Assembly: GCA_902651635.1 (NCBI GenBank)
Contig: CACRSC010000010.1
Coordinates: 122,372 to 172,999 of the forward strand
DNA from: Mastigamoeba balamuthi
Taxonomy: Eukaryota > Evosea > Mastigamoebida > Mastigamoebidae
DNA length: 50,628 nt
Direction of reading: 5' to 3'
The notes beneath the pieces were generated by a model. It was not told the DNA's origin, made no database searches, and was given only the letters and a program-made list of their open reading frames with translations. Positions within the stretch are counted from its first letter, which is position 1; each line of letters begins with the position of its first letter. The position numbers were made by a program, and so were the translations under genes. Of the stretch, positions 10,841 through 21,837 are shown piece after piece.

Positions 10841-12272
10841 CTACTCCTGTACAGTCGACGCCACGCGGGGCTGCGCCTGGTCGCCCTCGTCGCCCGCCTC
10901 GCGCTCCTGAGCGAACTCGATGAGCGTGGCGTCGGCGGCCGCCGCTGCCGCCGCGCCGTCGCTGAGCTCCGCGGCCCCGGGCGACCGCGACGGCACCGAC
11001 GGCAGCGCCGCCAGCAACGACGCCCTGACGTCGTCGACGACCCGCAGCGCCCGCTGCGCGTAGGTGAGCTCCTGCGGGGCCGCGGGCGGCAGCGAGGCCT
11101 CGGCCGCGTGCGTCGTCGTCGAGGCGATGGACATGGCCTTGTACTGCCAGTTGGCGCTCGTGACGTCGCAGAAGACGGCGTCGACCATGTCGCTCAGGCG
11201 CTTGGAGCGCGGCACGCTGCCCCCGACGTTGACGTAGTACGTCACCACGTGCAGCGCGCGGGCCAGCGAGCGCAGCGCCTCGGTCATCTCCCCGGCGTTC
11301 TTGATGCTCGAGAGGTTGTCCTGCCCGTCAGTGAAGATCATCACTGCGTACCGGATTCCCGATACATATCAGCTTGGAATCTGGATCCGGATTCGAAGCT
11401 CGTGGGAGAGATTTTTTGCCGCGCGATTTGCTGTACCGTTGATACGCAGATCGCGCCAGCGCGGGACTGCGCCTAAATATAGGAGCAGCATGTGGTAGGC
11501 GTCGAAGAACGCCGTGTACCTGCCGGTGGGCTCGAGCTTCTTGAGCTTCGTGATGAGCTCGCCCATGCCGAGCGGCGTCGCCACGTCCCTCGGCGGCATC
11601 ACCAGCCTCCAGTCCGTGTCGAAGCTCGACATGCACACCCAGTGCTGCGCGCCGGCTGTCTGCTCCCTGCGCTCGTTCTTTGGATCCCATCGCCCATTCA
11701 GAATCCAGAATCCAGAATCCAGATATTTGCCATAAGAATCAACAACACAACAACAATCGTCTCCATACCGCGGTACGGAGACGATAGGAACCCAGGGCGC
11801 ACCCTGACGACGTCGATGGCGGTGTCGCGGGCAGTGTCGAGGCGGGAGCGGCCCACGAAGCCGAGGAGGCCGTCCGAGTACCACATGGACGAGGACGTGT
11901 CGAAGCAGAGCACCGTGAGGACGTCGCGCACGTCGAGCATCGGGCGGGCCTCCTCTGCGGCGAACGCCTGCTGGCAGTACGGGCACCGCCCCATCCTCCT
12001 CGCCACAGACCTCGCGTGCTCCGCGCACAGCATGTGCGAGCACCTGCAGCCGCGCGTGGGCCGTGAGAGCCCGGCCAGGAGGCGGTGCAGCTGCCTGGGC
12101 GTGGGCAGCAGAGGCACGGGAGCAGCGCCAGTGCGGTCCCGGTGGTCGCGCGCGCGGCACCGAACTGGGGGGCGGCGGAGGAAACGCACGGGAGGATGAA
12201 GCACTGGTCGGGCGGAGGCTGCTTGAGGCAGACGCAGCACTCGTCGTCCTTGGACGCGGCGGGCTCAGACAT
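10841..12272 (-). CDS. RING finger - von Willebrand A domain protein (WAV3-like layout)
   Basis: Minus-strand exons: 12272-12190, 12043-11803, 11659 (or 11644) to about 11440, and about 11342-10841. An N-terminal RING is split by the first intron: CCVC, then LPCSHMLCAEHA, then CPYC. It is followed by a vWA domain with a complete-looking MIDAS (DTSSS near residue 70, and FTDGQDN). A C-terminal Ala/acidic tail ends at the stop codon at 10841-10843. RING-vWA proteins of this order include plant WAV3-type E3 ligases, so ubiquitin ligase activity with a vWA substrate-binding module is the likely role. The joins around 11340-11450 and 11644-11659 are uncertain by a few codons. Two introns carry GAATCCAG-type repeats and one carries a 28-bp palindrome. 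Confidence 0.8.
11757..11784. repeat. 28-bp near-perfect palindrome inside an intron
   Basis: TCGTCTCC / GGAGACGA arms flank a CCGCGG core; 26 of 28 positions are self-complementary. It sits in the intron between 11803 and 11659 of the RING-vWA gene, next to a threefold GAATCCA repeat at 11701-11721. Confidence 0.7.
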
Positions 12273-12339
12273 ATGGGGTTCTGTGTTTGCGGCAACGAAG
12301 ATGAAATGTGCGTGGGCACTGTTTCGAGAAAATGATGGG

Positions 12340-12410
12340 GGAGATATCTTGGTCGGATATTCTGTGAACGAAATAAGCCGATCCACTCGAAATATCTCCG
12401 CGGATACCAG
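12340..12410. promoter_or_regulatory. AT-rich GATAT cluster in a divergent promoter region
   Basis: The 433-bp gap between the RING-vWA start (12272, minus) and the giant receptor start (12706, plus) contains gagatatcttgg, cggatattc and gaaatatctccgcgg within 70 bp. These lie 70-140 bp upstream of the minus-strand start. A further ATAATATC at about 12517 lies nearer the plus-strand gene. Confidence 0.4.
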
Positions 12411-12705
12411 TTCTGGCAAGCAACTGACCCCACAGATAATATAGTATGGGACATCAATTGCATTATTCAATGGCATTGGGGCCTGCAACTGTACGGCACT
12501 CCTTGTGTTTCAGATCATAATATCAATTCTAATTCCGATTGCTTGGCAGCATGGTCGACGAGCGGAGCCAGGCCCTCTGAGCGTGAGTGGGGATGGTTGG
12601 GTGGTGTTTTAGCGCATGTAATCTAACCTCATTCTTGACGGACAAATCTACCTCTATCCAGCACAGCAATCAATCATTCCACTTCCGGCGGCCATACACA
12701 AAAAA

Positions 12706-15700
12706 ATGATCCACAGACACTGTGTGTGTCATAATCTCTGGGCGGCAGCCATTGCGCTGACGATGCTGGCCGCCATGACGCTGGGTAACCTGGAAAATGG
12801 CCTTATCGTGCACTGGTCATTCGACGGCCCCAACATCTCTGCGCGCCTGCTCGACTCGTCGGGCAACGGCCTGTCGCCGACGCTCGCGGGCACCAACAAC
12901 CAGAACGTCTCGTGGGTCCCCGGGATCGTGGGCTCGCACGCCATCCAGTTCATGCCGGCGTGGTACAAGAGCTCCTTCCAGGACCGCCAGGGCGCCACGT
13001 GCCCCTACCTCATCTCTCCGGGCCTCAGGCGCTCGGGCGTCAGGGGCCGGGCGGCCTTCTCAGCAGCGTTCTGGATCAAGCCAGTCCTGCCCGTCTCCTG
13101 CGACTCGAGCGTGCAGAACGCCTGGGTGGGCGCCCTGAGCACCATCACCAACAACGAGTACGGGTGGGACGCGACCGCGTGGTCGCTGCAGACGACGCAG
13201 ACCATGCAGGTGGGCACGTACAGGACCATGTACGCCTACCCGACCTTCAGGGCCCTCGCCGGCGAGTGGATGCTCGTCGCCACGACCTACGGCGGGGTCT
13301 CTGGCAATGCATGGCTCACCGTTTACCTCAACGGCGGGTTCGCCGGGGTATTTTTGGCCCGGGTGGACCCGGGCAAAGACCCCAGGCTCGTCGTGGGCAT
13401 GCGCGTCCGGACCGAACTCTGCTTCAAGGGCCTCGTCGACGATGTGCGGCTCTACTCCAGAGAGCTTTCCAACGACGAGGTCTACGACCTGTGGCGCACG
13501 GCCTGCCCCGGTTCCGGTCCGTAGCACACGATCAGCCATTTATCGAATCGGAGTGCTCAAATCGGCAATGTCCTTCGTTCAGTTCCCTTTTGGCACTCAA
13601 GGAACAGCACTGACAACGAGGCCCACGCAGGTTACTACATGCCGGGTGGAGTGCGAATGACGTCGTGTGATGACTTTCGGTGCCCAGCCGGCACGGTGGA
13701 CGACGACTCGGACTCGTCCACCCCATGCTCCGCGTGCACTGCCGGCCAGTACTCGCCTTTGGGCTCCTCGGGCACCTGCACGCCCTGCCAGCAAGGATCC
13801 ACAGACCACGACGGCGACCCTGCCACTCCTTGCGTGCCATGCGGTCCTGGCCACTTCATGGCCTCGCCAAGTGCCAACCACGGGCCGTGCAGCTCGTTCG
13901 CCTGTGGAGCCGGCTGGACAGACGACGACAGCAACACCTCGACGCCCTGCGTTCAGTGCGGCGCCGGCACGCACGCCCCAGCAGGGTCTTCGGGATCCTG
14001 TGTGTCTCTGGCGTGTCCTGCGGGGACAGTGGACGACGACTCCGACTCGGCGACGGCGTGTGCGGAGGTGTGCTCGCTGGTGGGAATACCAGAACAGTGC
14101 AACGCGTCGGCGCTGGGGTGCGTGTGGTGCAACACCGTCTGCGCCCCCCTCGCGCCCCGCTGCAACCCCTCCTGCCCCGCCGGTTCCACCGCTATCGGCC
14201 TCGACCCTACCGCTCCCTGCGACCCCTGCGGCCCCGGCACCTTCGCCCCCGCTGGCTCCATGTCACAGTGTTCGGCCCTCGCCTGTCCAGCGGGCTCTGC
14301 TGACAATGACTCGCTCTCCTCGACGCCCTGCGTGCCCTGCCTTCCCGGCCACTACACCCCCTCCAACTGGTCGGGGCCCTGCGCGGAGTGCGCGGCGGGG
14401 TGGACAGATGACGACAGCGACCCGTCGACAGAGTGCGTGCTGTGCGGGTCTGGTGTGTACGTGCCCAGCGGGTCGCACGGCCCCTGCCCCGACTATGCGT
14501 GTGCCCGCGGATTTGCCGACGGCGACTCGGACCCGTCGACCGCGTGCGTGTCTGCCTGCACGCTGATCACGGTTCCTGTTGTTTGCTACGACTCGGTCTA
14601 CGGCTGCGACTGGTGTGGGTCGGGGTGTGCCATCAGCGGTGCGTGCAACTTCACTGATAAGAGGGTACCCACAACCGACGGTCTGGTCCTGCACTGGACG
14701 TTCGCCGGGTCGACACTGGGAGAGAGGCTTGCTGACCAATCTGGCCACGGCATGGACGGCGATCTGCGCGGGCGGCCCCTCGTCTACTGGACACCCAGCC
14801 CCTTCGGCACCTCGCTGATGCTCGCGCCAAACCTGACCATCGACATAGCCACGCTAACCGTCACGCAGGCCAGTGGGTGCCCCCACGTGGTCTCCCCTCC
14901 GCTCCGCTCGGTCAACATCAGCAGCCGGAGCTCTGTCAGCACTCTGGCCATGTGGGTGCAGCCCCCCTACACGGGCTCGGATGACGCCACCACCTGGATC
15001 TCGCTGCTGGGTAACGGCACCTCGGGCATCGCCCTCACGACCGAAATGTTCTTTTTCCGGGGTACCTCTCGTGACGGGAGGGTCAGCCTGGAGACGTCTT
15101 TCGACACCGGATGGACGCACGTGGCCCTCACCAACGATGGCGTCTATGTTAAGTTGTACATAAACGGATTCGAGAACGACAGGCGCGGCGCAATCGGCTT
15201 CGACATCGGGGGCGATGCGGCACTGACGCTGGGGCTGGACTTCGGCGGCGATGACCTCTGTTATATGGGCACCTTCGACGACGTCCGGCTGTACAACCGC
15301 GCGCTCACTGCCGCCGAAATCGCCACTCTGTGGCGCCTGCTCTGTCCCCCTGCAGGTGCGACCAAAATCGCCATGCTCCCATCTCCTTACCGAGCCCCTA
15401 CGCGGCAGGCTACTACATGAAGCCAGGCTGGATTTACTCCACGCAGTGCGGGTACTTCGCGTGCGCTGCTGGGACCTCAGACCTCGACTTCAACACGTCG
15501 ACCCCGTGTGCCAAGTGCCAGCCGGGGCAGTACATGCCAGCAGGGTCTGCGGGCCCGTGCGCCCCCTGCCCCCCGGGGACCTCTGACATCGACTCGGACC
15601 CCTCGACACCCTGTGGTGTCTGCGGCCCCGGCAACTACCTACCACCAGACAACGGCGGCCACAGCTCGTACGGGGCCTGCTCCGAGTTCAACTGCCCCGC

Positions 15701-18700
15701 GGGCACCGTTGACGACGACTCCAATACGTCAACGCCGTGCGTCAAGTGCGACCCCGGGGCGTACGTCCCTGCGGGGTCTTACGGGCCCTGCGAGTCGTTC
15801 CGCTGCGCAGGCGGATATGTCGACCACGACAACGACACCGCCACTGCCTGTATCGCAGGGTGTCTTGTCTACGGCGACCCGGTGACGTGCAACTCGTCGG
15901 CCGGGTGCGAGTGGTGTGGCGAGTACTGCTCATCGTGGGGGCTGTGCGGTCAACTGCTCGCTGGACTGGCCCCCAGGGTCGGGCTCGTGCTGCACTGGCC
16001 ATTCGAGGGCTCCGACGCCTCTCAGAGGCTCAAAGACAGCTCGGGCAACGGCAAGGACGCGACGATCACCGAATACCCCGCTGGAGTAAAGTGGGAGCGG
16101 GGGAAAGCAGGCGCCTACGCTCTCAACGTCTCGCAAGAATGGATCATCAGCCAGTCCGACGGTTCTCTGTCACAAGGCCCCTTCTGCACCACCCTCTTGT
16201 CCCCATCTCTGGGGACTCTGGGCATCTCGAAAGAGAATCCGCTCTCAATGGCAATGTGGCTACGGCCCATCTCGCCGTGGAGGATGCTGGAGGAGTGGAT
16301 CATGTCTCTCAGCCCGAGCACTCTCTCGGGGACTCGCGGGTCACTGGTGCTCTCGATTGCGAACGACAAGCAGTTCACCTGGGCCTACGGCTCCGGCATC
16401 TCTGTCGTCACGAGCATTGCCAGTGAAGTGTGGGTTCATCTCGTGCTTGTGTACGATGGCGCCATCATGTCCGTCTATAAGAATGGGCTGCTCTCAGGGA
16501 CGAGAGCCATTTCGGTGTTCCTCGGTGACCAGCCGTTCCTGGTTGTCGGCAGGTCGCCGGGTGTCAGCCTCGGGATGGGGATATGCTACAACGGGCTTAT
16601 CGACGACCTGCGAGTTTACAACCGCAGCCTCTCGGCCGCTGAGGTTTACAACGTGTTCCACGTGTTTTGCGGTCCAGGGCACTTTGTTCCCGTGGGAAGC
16701 AACAGCTCTGAGTGCAGCGAGATGACGTGTCCCGAGGGGACGGTGGACCTCGACGCCGACAGCTCCACGCAGTGCGTGAGATGCCCGCGGGGCCACTACA
16801 CACCCGCTGGCAGCGTGGGCCTCTGCCACGAGTGCCTGGTCGGGTTCAGCGATCAGGACCAGAACTCCTCGACACCCTGTGACGACTGCGGCAGTGGCCA
16901 CTACTCGACAGCGACCGGGGTATTCGGCCCCTGTGAAGCACTGGAGTGCCCGGCTGGGACGCAGGACGACGACGATGAGGTGACCACCCCGTGCGTCGTG
17001 TGCGGGCCTGGCCACTACTCTCCGGCGGGAGCCTCCGGGCCCTGCGCGCTGTCGATATGCCCAGCGGGGACGTCGGACAACGACTCGGACCCCACCACCC
17101 CCTGCGACCCCTGCGGCCCTGCACACTACTCCCCAGCGGGCTCTGCCGGGCCCTGCGGTCTCTTTTTCTGCACAGCCGGCAGCACGGACAACGACTCGGA
17201 CCCGTCCACGCCCTGCGTGCCTTGCGGACGTGGCCACTACGTCCGCCCCCTGCCAGTCGGGTCCTGTGCCTCTCTCGAGTGCGCTAAGGGGTCAACAGAC
17301 GCCGACCTGAACGCGAGCACGCCATGTGAGACCTGCGGGCCCGGGACCGGTGTGGCCCAAGGCGGGACCTCTGGCCCATGCTCCCTGTTCACTTGCGCCG
17401 CCGGGCAGACGGACGACGACAACTCGTCAGTGACCCCGTGCGTCAGCTGCTCCGCTGGAGCCTATACTGCGCCGGGCTCCGTCGGGCCCTGCAGCGCGTT
17501 CATCTGCCCCGCTGGGTGGACTGATGACGATGCGAACCCTGCGACGCCCTGTGTGCACTGCGGCCCAGGTGGGTTTGTGTCCCAGGGGTCCACGGGAGCC
17601 TGTTCGATTTACGGGTGTGTCGGCGGGACCACGGACAACGACAACGACTCGTCGACCCCGTGTGTCCCATTGTGTTCGCGCATCACCGCGCAGACCGATT
17701 GCGACACCTCACCAATCGGGTGCGACTGGTGCGGCAAGTACTGCGCGGTCAAGACGCAGTGCTCGTGCCAGCAAGTCGTCGACGAGCAGACCTGCCTCGG
17801 GTCGTACAACTGCACGTGGTGCGCCGCGCAGCCGGGGTGCTACGCCGGCGTCTGCCCCGAGGTCAGCCCCGGCGCCGCGAAGGCCAAAGACACCGCGGCG
17901 ATCATCGGCGGGGCTGTCGGCGGCGGAGGGGGCGGGCTCCTGCTGCTGGCTGCTGTGGGGTGCGTGCTGGCAGCACTGTGGCTGCGGCACAGGCGCAGGC
18001 CCAAGTACTACGACCAGGTCGACGTGTCCGAGATCCTCATCGGGGACACCATCGGGCAGGGCAGCTTCGGCATCGTCTACAAGGCTACTTGGCGCAACAC
18101 CGAGGTCGCGGCCAAGGTGTTCAGCGTGGAGTCGGTGACGGCGGAGGAGATCGAGCAGTTCGAGAAGGAGGTCGATGTGATGCGGGCCCTGCGGCACCCC
18201 AATATCCTCCTCTTCATGTGCCACGCCAAGAGCGCCGACAGCTTCATCATCGTCACTGGTCCGCTGCTACATGACACTGCCTTTTACTCGCTGATCCTTC
18301 GGGGGCGTGCGGCGCAGAGTACATGCCGACAGGGAGCCTCATGGAACTGCTGGCGAACGAGGGCGTGGCGGTGCCGCTGAGGCTGAAGTTGTCGATCATG
18401 TCGGACATCGCACGTGGTATGGCGTACCTGCACCAGAACGACCCGCCCATCCTCCACCGCGACCTCAAGAGCAGCAACATCCTCGTGCGGATCCACTCCC
18501 CCTTTTCGGCGCCGTGCCTAACAGGCAAGAACAACCCGCAGCTGGACTCGAACCTTCAAGCCAAGGTCAGCGACTTTGGCCTCGGAATGTTCTCGCACAA
18601 GGTGGGCGACTCGCACAAGGACAGCGCCGCGGTGATCGGGACCATATTTTGGACGGCCCCCGAGGTGCTGGGAGGCGCCGACTGCACCACCAAGAGCGAC

Positions 18701-21004
18701 GTCTACTGTGCGCACGGCGTAGCTTATCCCGCAGTTGACACTGTGCTTGCCGTACAGCTTTCGCGGTGATCGTGTGGGAGATCATGACGAGGGAGGTACC
18801 GTACGAGGAGCTCAACCCGCACACTGTACACCTTCGGGTCGTCAACGAGGGCCTGCGCCCCTTGCTGGAGACACGGAAGTTCCCTGGGCCGGTGCAGGAG
18901 CTCGTCGCCGTGTGCTGGACTGCCGTTCCCGAGTGAGCGAGCCCCCTTTGGTCCTCGACCCTTCGTTCATTGTTGATCCTCTTCTTTAGGTCGCGGCCCG
19001 AGTTCTGCGACATCAGCACCACCGTCGATGCGTTCAGCAAGTCCTTGCAGGGGTAATTGTATGGCTCGAGCAAATGGCTACAAATGGCTCTGCTCCTAAC
19101 AGGCCGCCGCACGCAAGGTGATGGAGGAGGTGGAGCATGTGGAAGCGCCCAAGGGCAGCATCTCCCTGGTGTTCACGGACATCAAGGGCTCTTCGTCGCT
19201 GTGGGAGTGGAATGCGTCTCTCATGAGGTCGTCGCTGAAGCTGCACAACGACATCCTGAAGGAGTCCCTTGTGCGTCACAGGGGCTATCAGGTCAAGGCC
19301 GAGGGTGCGCATCCCAGCCGCAGGACCTCAGTACTCACACTGACCTCCACTTTCGTCCCTCAGGCGACGCGTTCATGCTGGCCTTCCAGTCGCCTCTCAA
19401 CGCCCTACTGTTCTGCCACGAGGTCCAGCAGGTCCTGCTGGGGGCCCCGTGGGACCCAACGCTGCTCACAAACGAGCACTGCGCCGAGGAGGTGACTGAC
19501 TGCGTGCTCTCGTTCCGCGGGTTCCGTGTTCGCATGGGGATCCACTTTGGCCCTGTCGACACTCGCGTGGAGGGGCAGTCGACAGACTACAGTGGGCCCA
19601 CGGTGGGCATCGCTGCTCGCATCGCTGGCCTGGCCAGAGGTGGGCAGGTGCTCGTCAGCAGCGCTGCGAGGGCCGAGATCGAGAGGATGCTGAGGCCGGC
19701 AGAGGCGGAGAAGCTGAGCTCTCTGCTCACCCTCGTGGCCCTCGGGTCTTTCAGGCTTCACGGGATGCCAGGGGAGGATGTCATAAGCGAGGCTGTGCTC
19801 AAGGGCTTCAACAGGAGGTTCGAGATGGCCGGCAGCACGTCCGCCACGTCGTCGGGCTCTGCCAACGCCTCCGGGCAATCGACTTGCCCGGTCACCGAAA
19901 CTAACATGCAGGACATGCTGCTCGAGTTGATAGAGAAGGACAAACGCAAGCCAGACTGGGCGGTCGATCCCACCGAGGTGAAGATCAGCAACACGCAGAT
20001 CGGCCGGGGCAACTATGGGGCTGTGTACAAGGGGTGAGTACTGCATTACTTGTCTTCCGGGTGCTATCCATCTTACCTCTCGGTTGGGAAGCGAGTACAA
20101 GGGGGATGTGGTGGCAGTGAAGAAGTTCTTCAACAAGAACGTGAGCAGCGTGGCAATGGAAGAGCTCAAGAGGCAGATTCGAGAGATTGCCCTGGTCTCA
20201 GGCCTCCGCCACCCATCCATTGTTCTTTTCGTACGTGCAGCACTCTCGTAAGTTTCCTGCTAAGTGTGGGGGCATGCAGATGGGAGCCTCGATTGACCCG
20301 AGCAACATGTTCATGTGACTTGCGTCCTACTCATCCTAGCACTAACCAGTATGCACTGAGTGTCACCGAGTGGATGGACGGCGGAAGTTTGAAGACCCTC
20401 ATCACTGATAACAGCATAGCGCAGAAGCAGGCTGTGGAGATCCTGTCCTCTGCATGTCGTGGAATGGCGTCCGCATTTGCCCCCGTTCTCCGTCTCACAA
20501 ATTTGCTCATGCTGCGAGCAGTTACATTCATGCCTCTGGGATAATCCACCGTGACCTCAAGGCTGCCAACATTCTGGTCAACTCTAAGATGGACGTAAAG
20601 ATCACAGGTGCCTTCCTTCCTCGAATGTTGAACTCTCACCTTGAGCTTCCATGACAGACTTTGGGCTGTCGGCCATTAAGACTGCAAACAAGACCATGAC
20701 CATATGTGGAACTGTGGCCTGGATGGCCCCAGAGATTCTGCAGAGGGGCCACTTCTCAGAGAAGAGCGACGTGTATGCATTTGGAATGGTAATGTACGAG
20801 GTCATGACCCGCCACAACCCCTTCAATGGCATCCCTGTGATTTCTCTTGTGCCTCACATCATCAACGGCCAGAGGCCTCCCATTCCAGAGAGCACCAAAG
20901 GTTTCACTGCCTCCTTTGTTGCTCTGATGAGCAAGGCATGGAACTCAGCTCCTGATGTGAGGCCCTCATTCTCTGAAATGAGTGCAGAGCTTGCCACTCT
21001 CTGA
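12706..21004 (+). CDS. Receptor with LamG / Cys-rich ectodomain, TKL kinase, class III cyclase and second TKL kinase
   Basis: Exons: 12706-13510, 13631-15355, 15409-18258, 18318-18484, 18542-18707, 18758-18932, 18990-19052, 19103-19304, 19364-20033, 20092-20230, 20280-20314, 20340-20468, 20522-20607, 20658-21004, about 2,518 residues. Order: signal peptide; three LamG-like jellyrolls (about 28-265, 615-840, 1045-1270) separated and followed by 21 Cys repeats of the form PAGTxDDDSDxxTPC; PSI-like CxWC motifs; membrane helix (about 1673-1702). Then kinase 1 (GQGSFGIVY, AAKVF, HRDLKSSN, DFG, APE), cyclase (VFTDIKGSSSLWE, AEGDAFM) and kinase 2 (GRGNYGAVY, VAVKKF, HRDLKAAN, DFG, APE). Both kinases keep their catalytic residues. 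A similar kinase-cyclase-kinase layout is known from Acanthamoeba. It probably couples an extracellular cue to phosphorylation and cyclic nucleotides. The join at 19052/19103 is not phase-consistent. Confidence 0.88.
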
Positions 21005-21483
21005 GGCATACAACAATACAGTTTGCTGAGATGATGTGTTGAGAGCTGCAATCACTACTTCTTCTTAATTCAGATGTGTTAATCATAAGGTTTGTCAGTG
21101 ACTCAGCACATTTCACACCGAGGGTCTTGCCAGGGGATGTGGACTCCTGAATCTGCTGGCCAACATCGTTGCAGGTGCTCTTGTGACAGTCATGGAGAAC
21201 AAAAGGAAGTAAGCAAGGGAGATGAGAGCAGGGCAAACTGGATGGTCTCAGACAGAGCTCGTAGAAGTGCTTAATCATGAAGCTGCTGCAGCTTTCTGTG
21301 GTGATACCCATACGAAAGAGCAGAAGCTGCTCTGGGAATGCCATGATGTTCCTATGGCGCAATCTGCTCAGTTGCTCCAGCTTATGAGACCTGTGTGTTT
21401 GTAAGGGCCACTGCATTGGGCAATATGCCTGATAAACTTGAGGGCGACTACACAGGGTTCTCTTTTTACTGCAACATAGCTGC
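21005..21483. other. 3' flank of the giant receptor, no gene seen
   Basis: Composition changes abruptly from GC-rich to AT-rich after the receptor stop codon. A minus-strand frame of 193 codons (20904-21485) overlaps the kinase exon and has no domain, so I treat it as chance. Confidence 0.5.
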
Positions 21484-21837
21484 ATATGTCTTTACAGCTA
21501 AACGTACCATTGTACCGGTTTCAATGAAAAAACTAAGAATGAAAAAGAAATGTAGTTTTAAACGACTTTTTTTCAGTGTCCTTTCGTAACAGTTGAAAAA
21601 GTGCCGCTTTCGCGGCAATGACGTAAATTCGGAATTCGAGAAGCAGGAATCAAGTGATTATCGATTTGCGCATTATTGGAATTCACGAAAATGAGAGTTG
21701 CTTCATTTTATGTGCACCTTATGAGTTATTTACACTGAGTTATTTCATTAATTCAAATGTCGTTTAAATTGACTTTTTCACTTAAAGATGTTTTTCATGA
21801 AACTGATAAAATGGTACGTTTGGCTGCAAAGACATAT
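21484..21837. mobile_element. MITE-like foldback element with about 80-bp inverted arms
   Basis: The left arm (21484-21566) matches the reverse complement of the right arm (21759-21837), about 80% with small gaps. The outer 30 bp is strongest: ATATGTCTTTACAGC against ATATGTCTTTGCAGC, followed by AAACGTACCATT in both. The 192-bp middle encodes nothing and includes a small GCCGC-TTTC-GCGGC stem. Non-coding, about 354 bp, AT-rich with long terminal inverted repeats, it fits a miniature inverted-repeat element. I could not define a clear target-site duplication. Confidence 0.7.

Noticed and set aside
12706-13524. A separate small secreted LamG protein ending at 13524
   Set aside because: A donor at 13511 joins in frame to 13631 and continues the Cys-rich module, so the stop lies in an intron.
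20904-21485. 193-codon minus-strand frame at the 3' end of the giant receptor
   Set aside because: It overlaps a kinase exon and has no domain.
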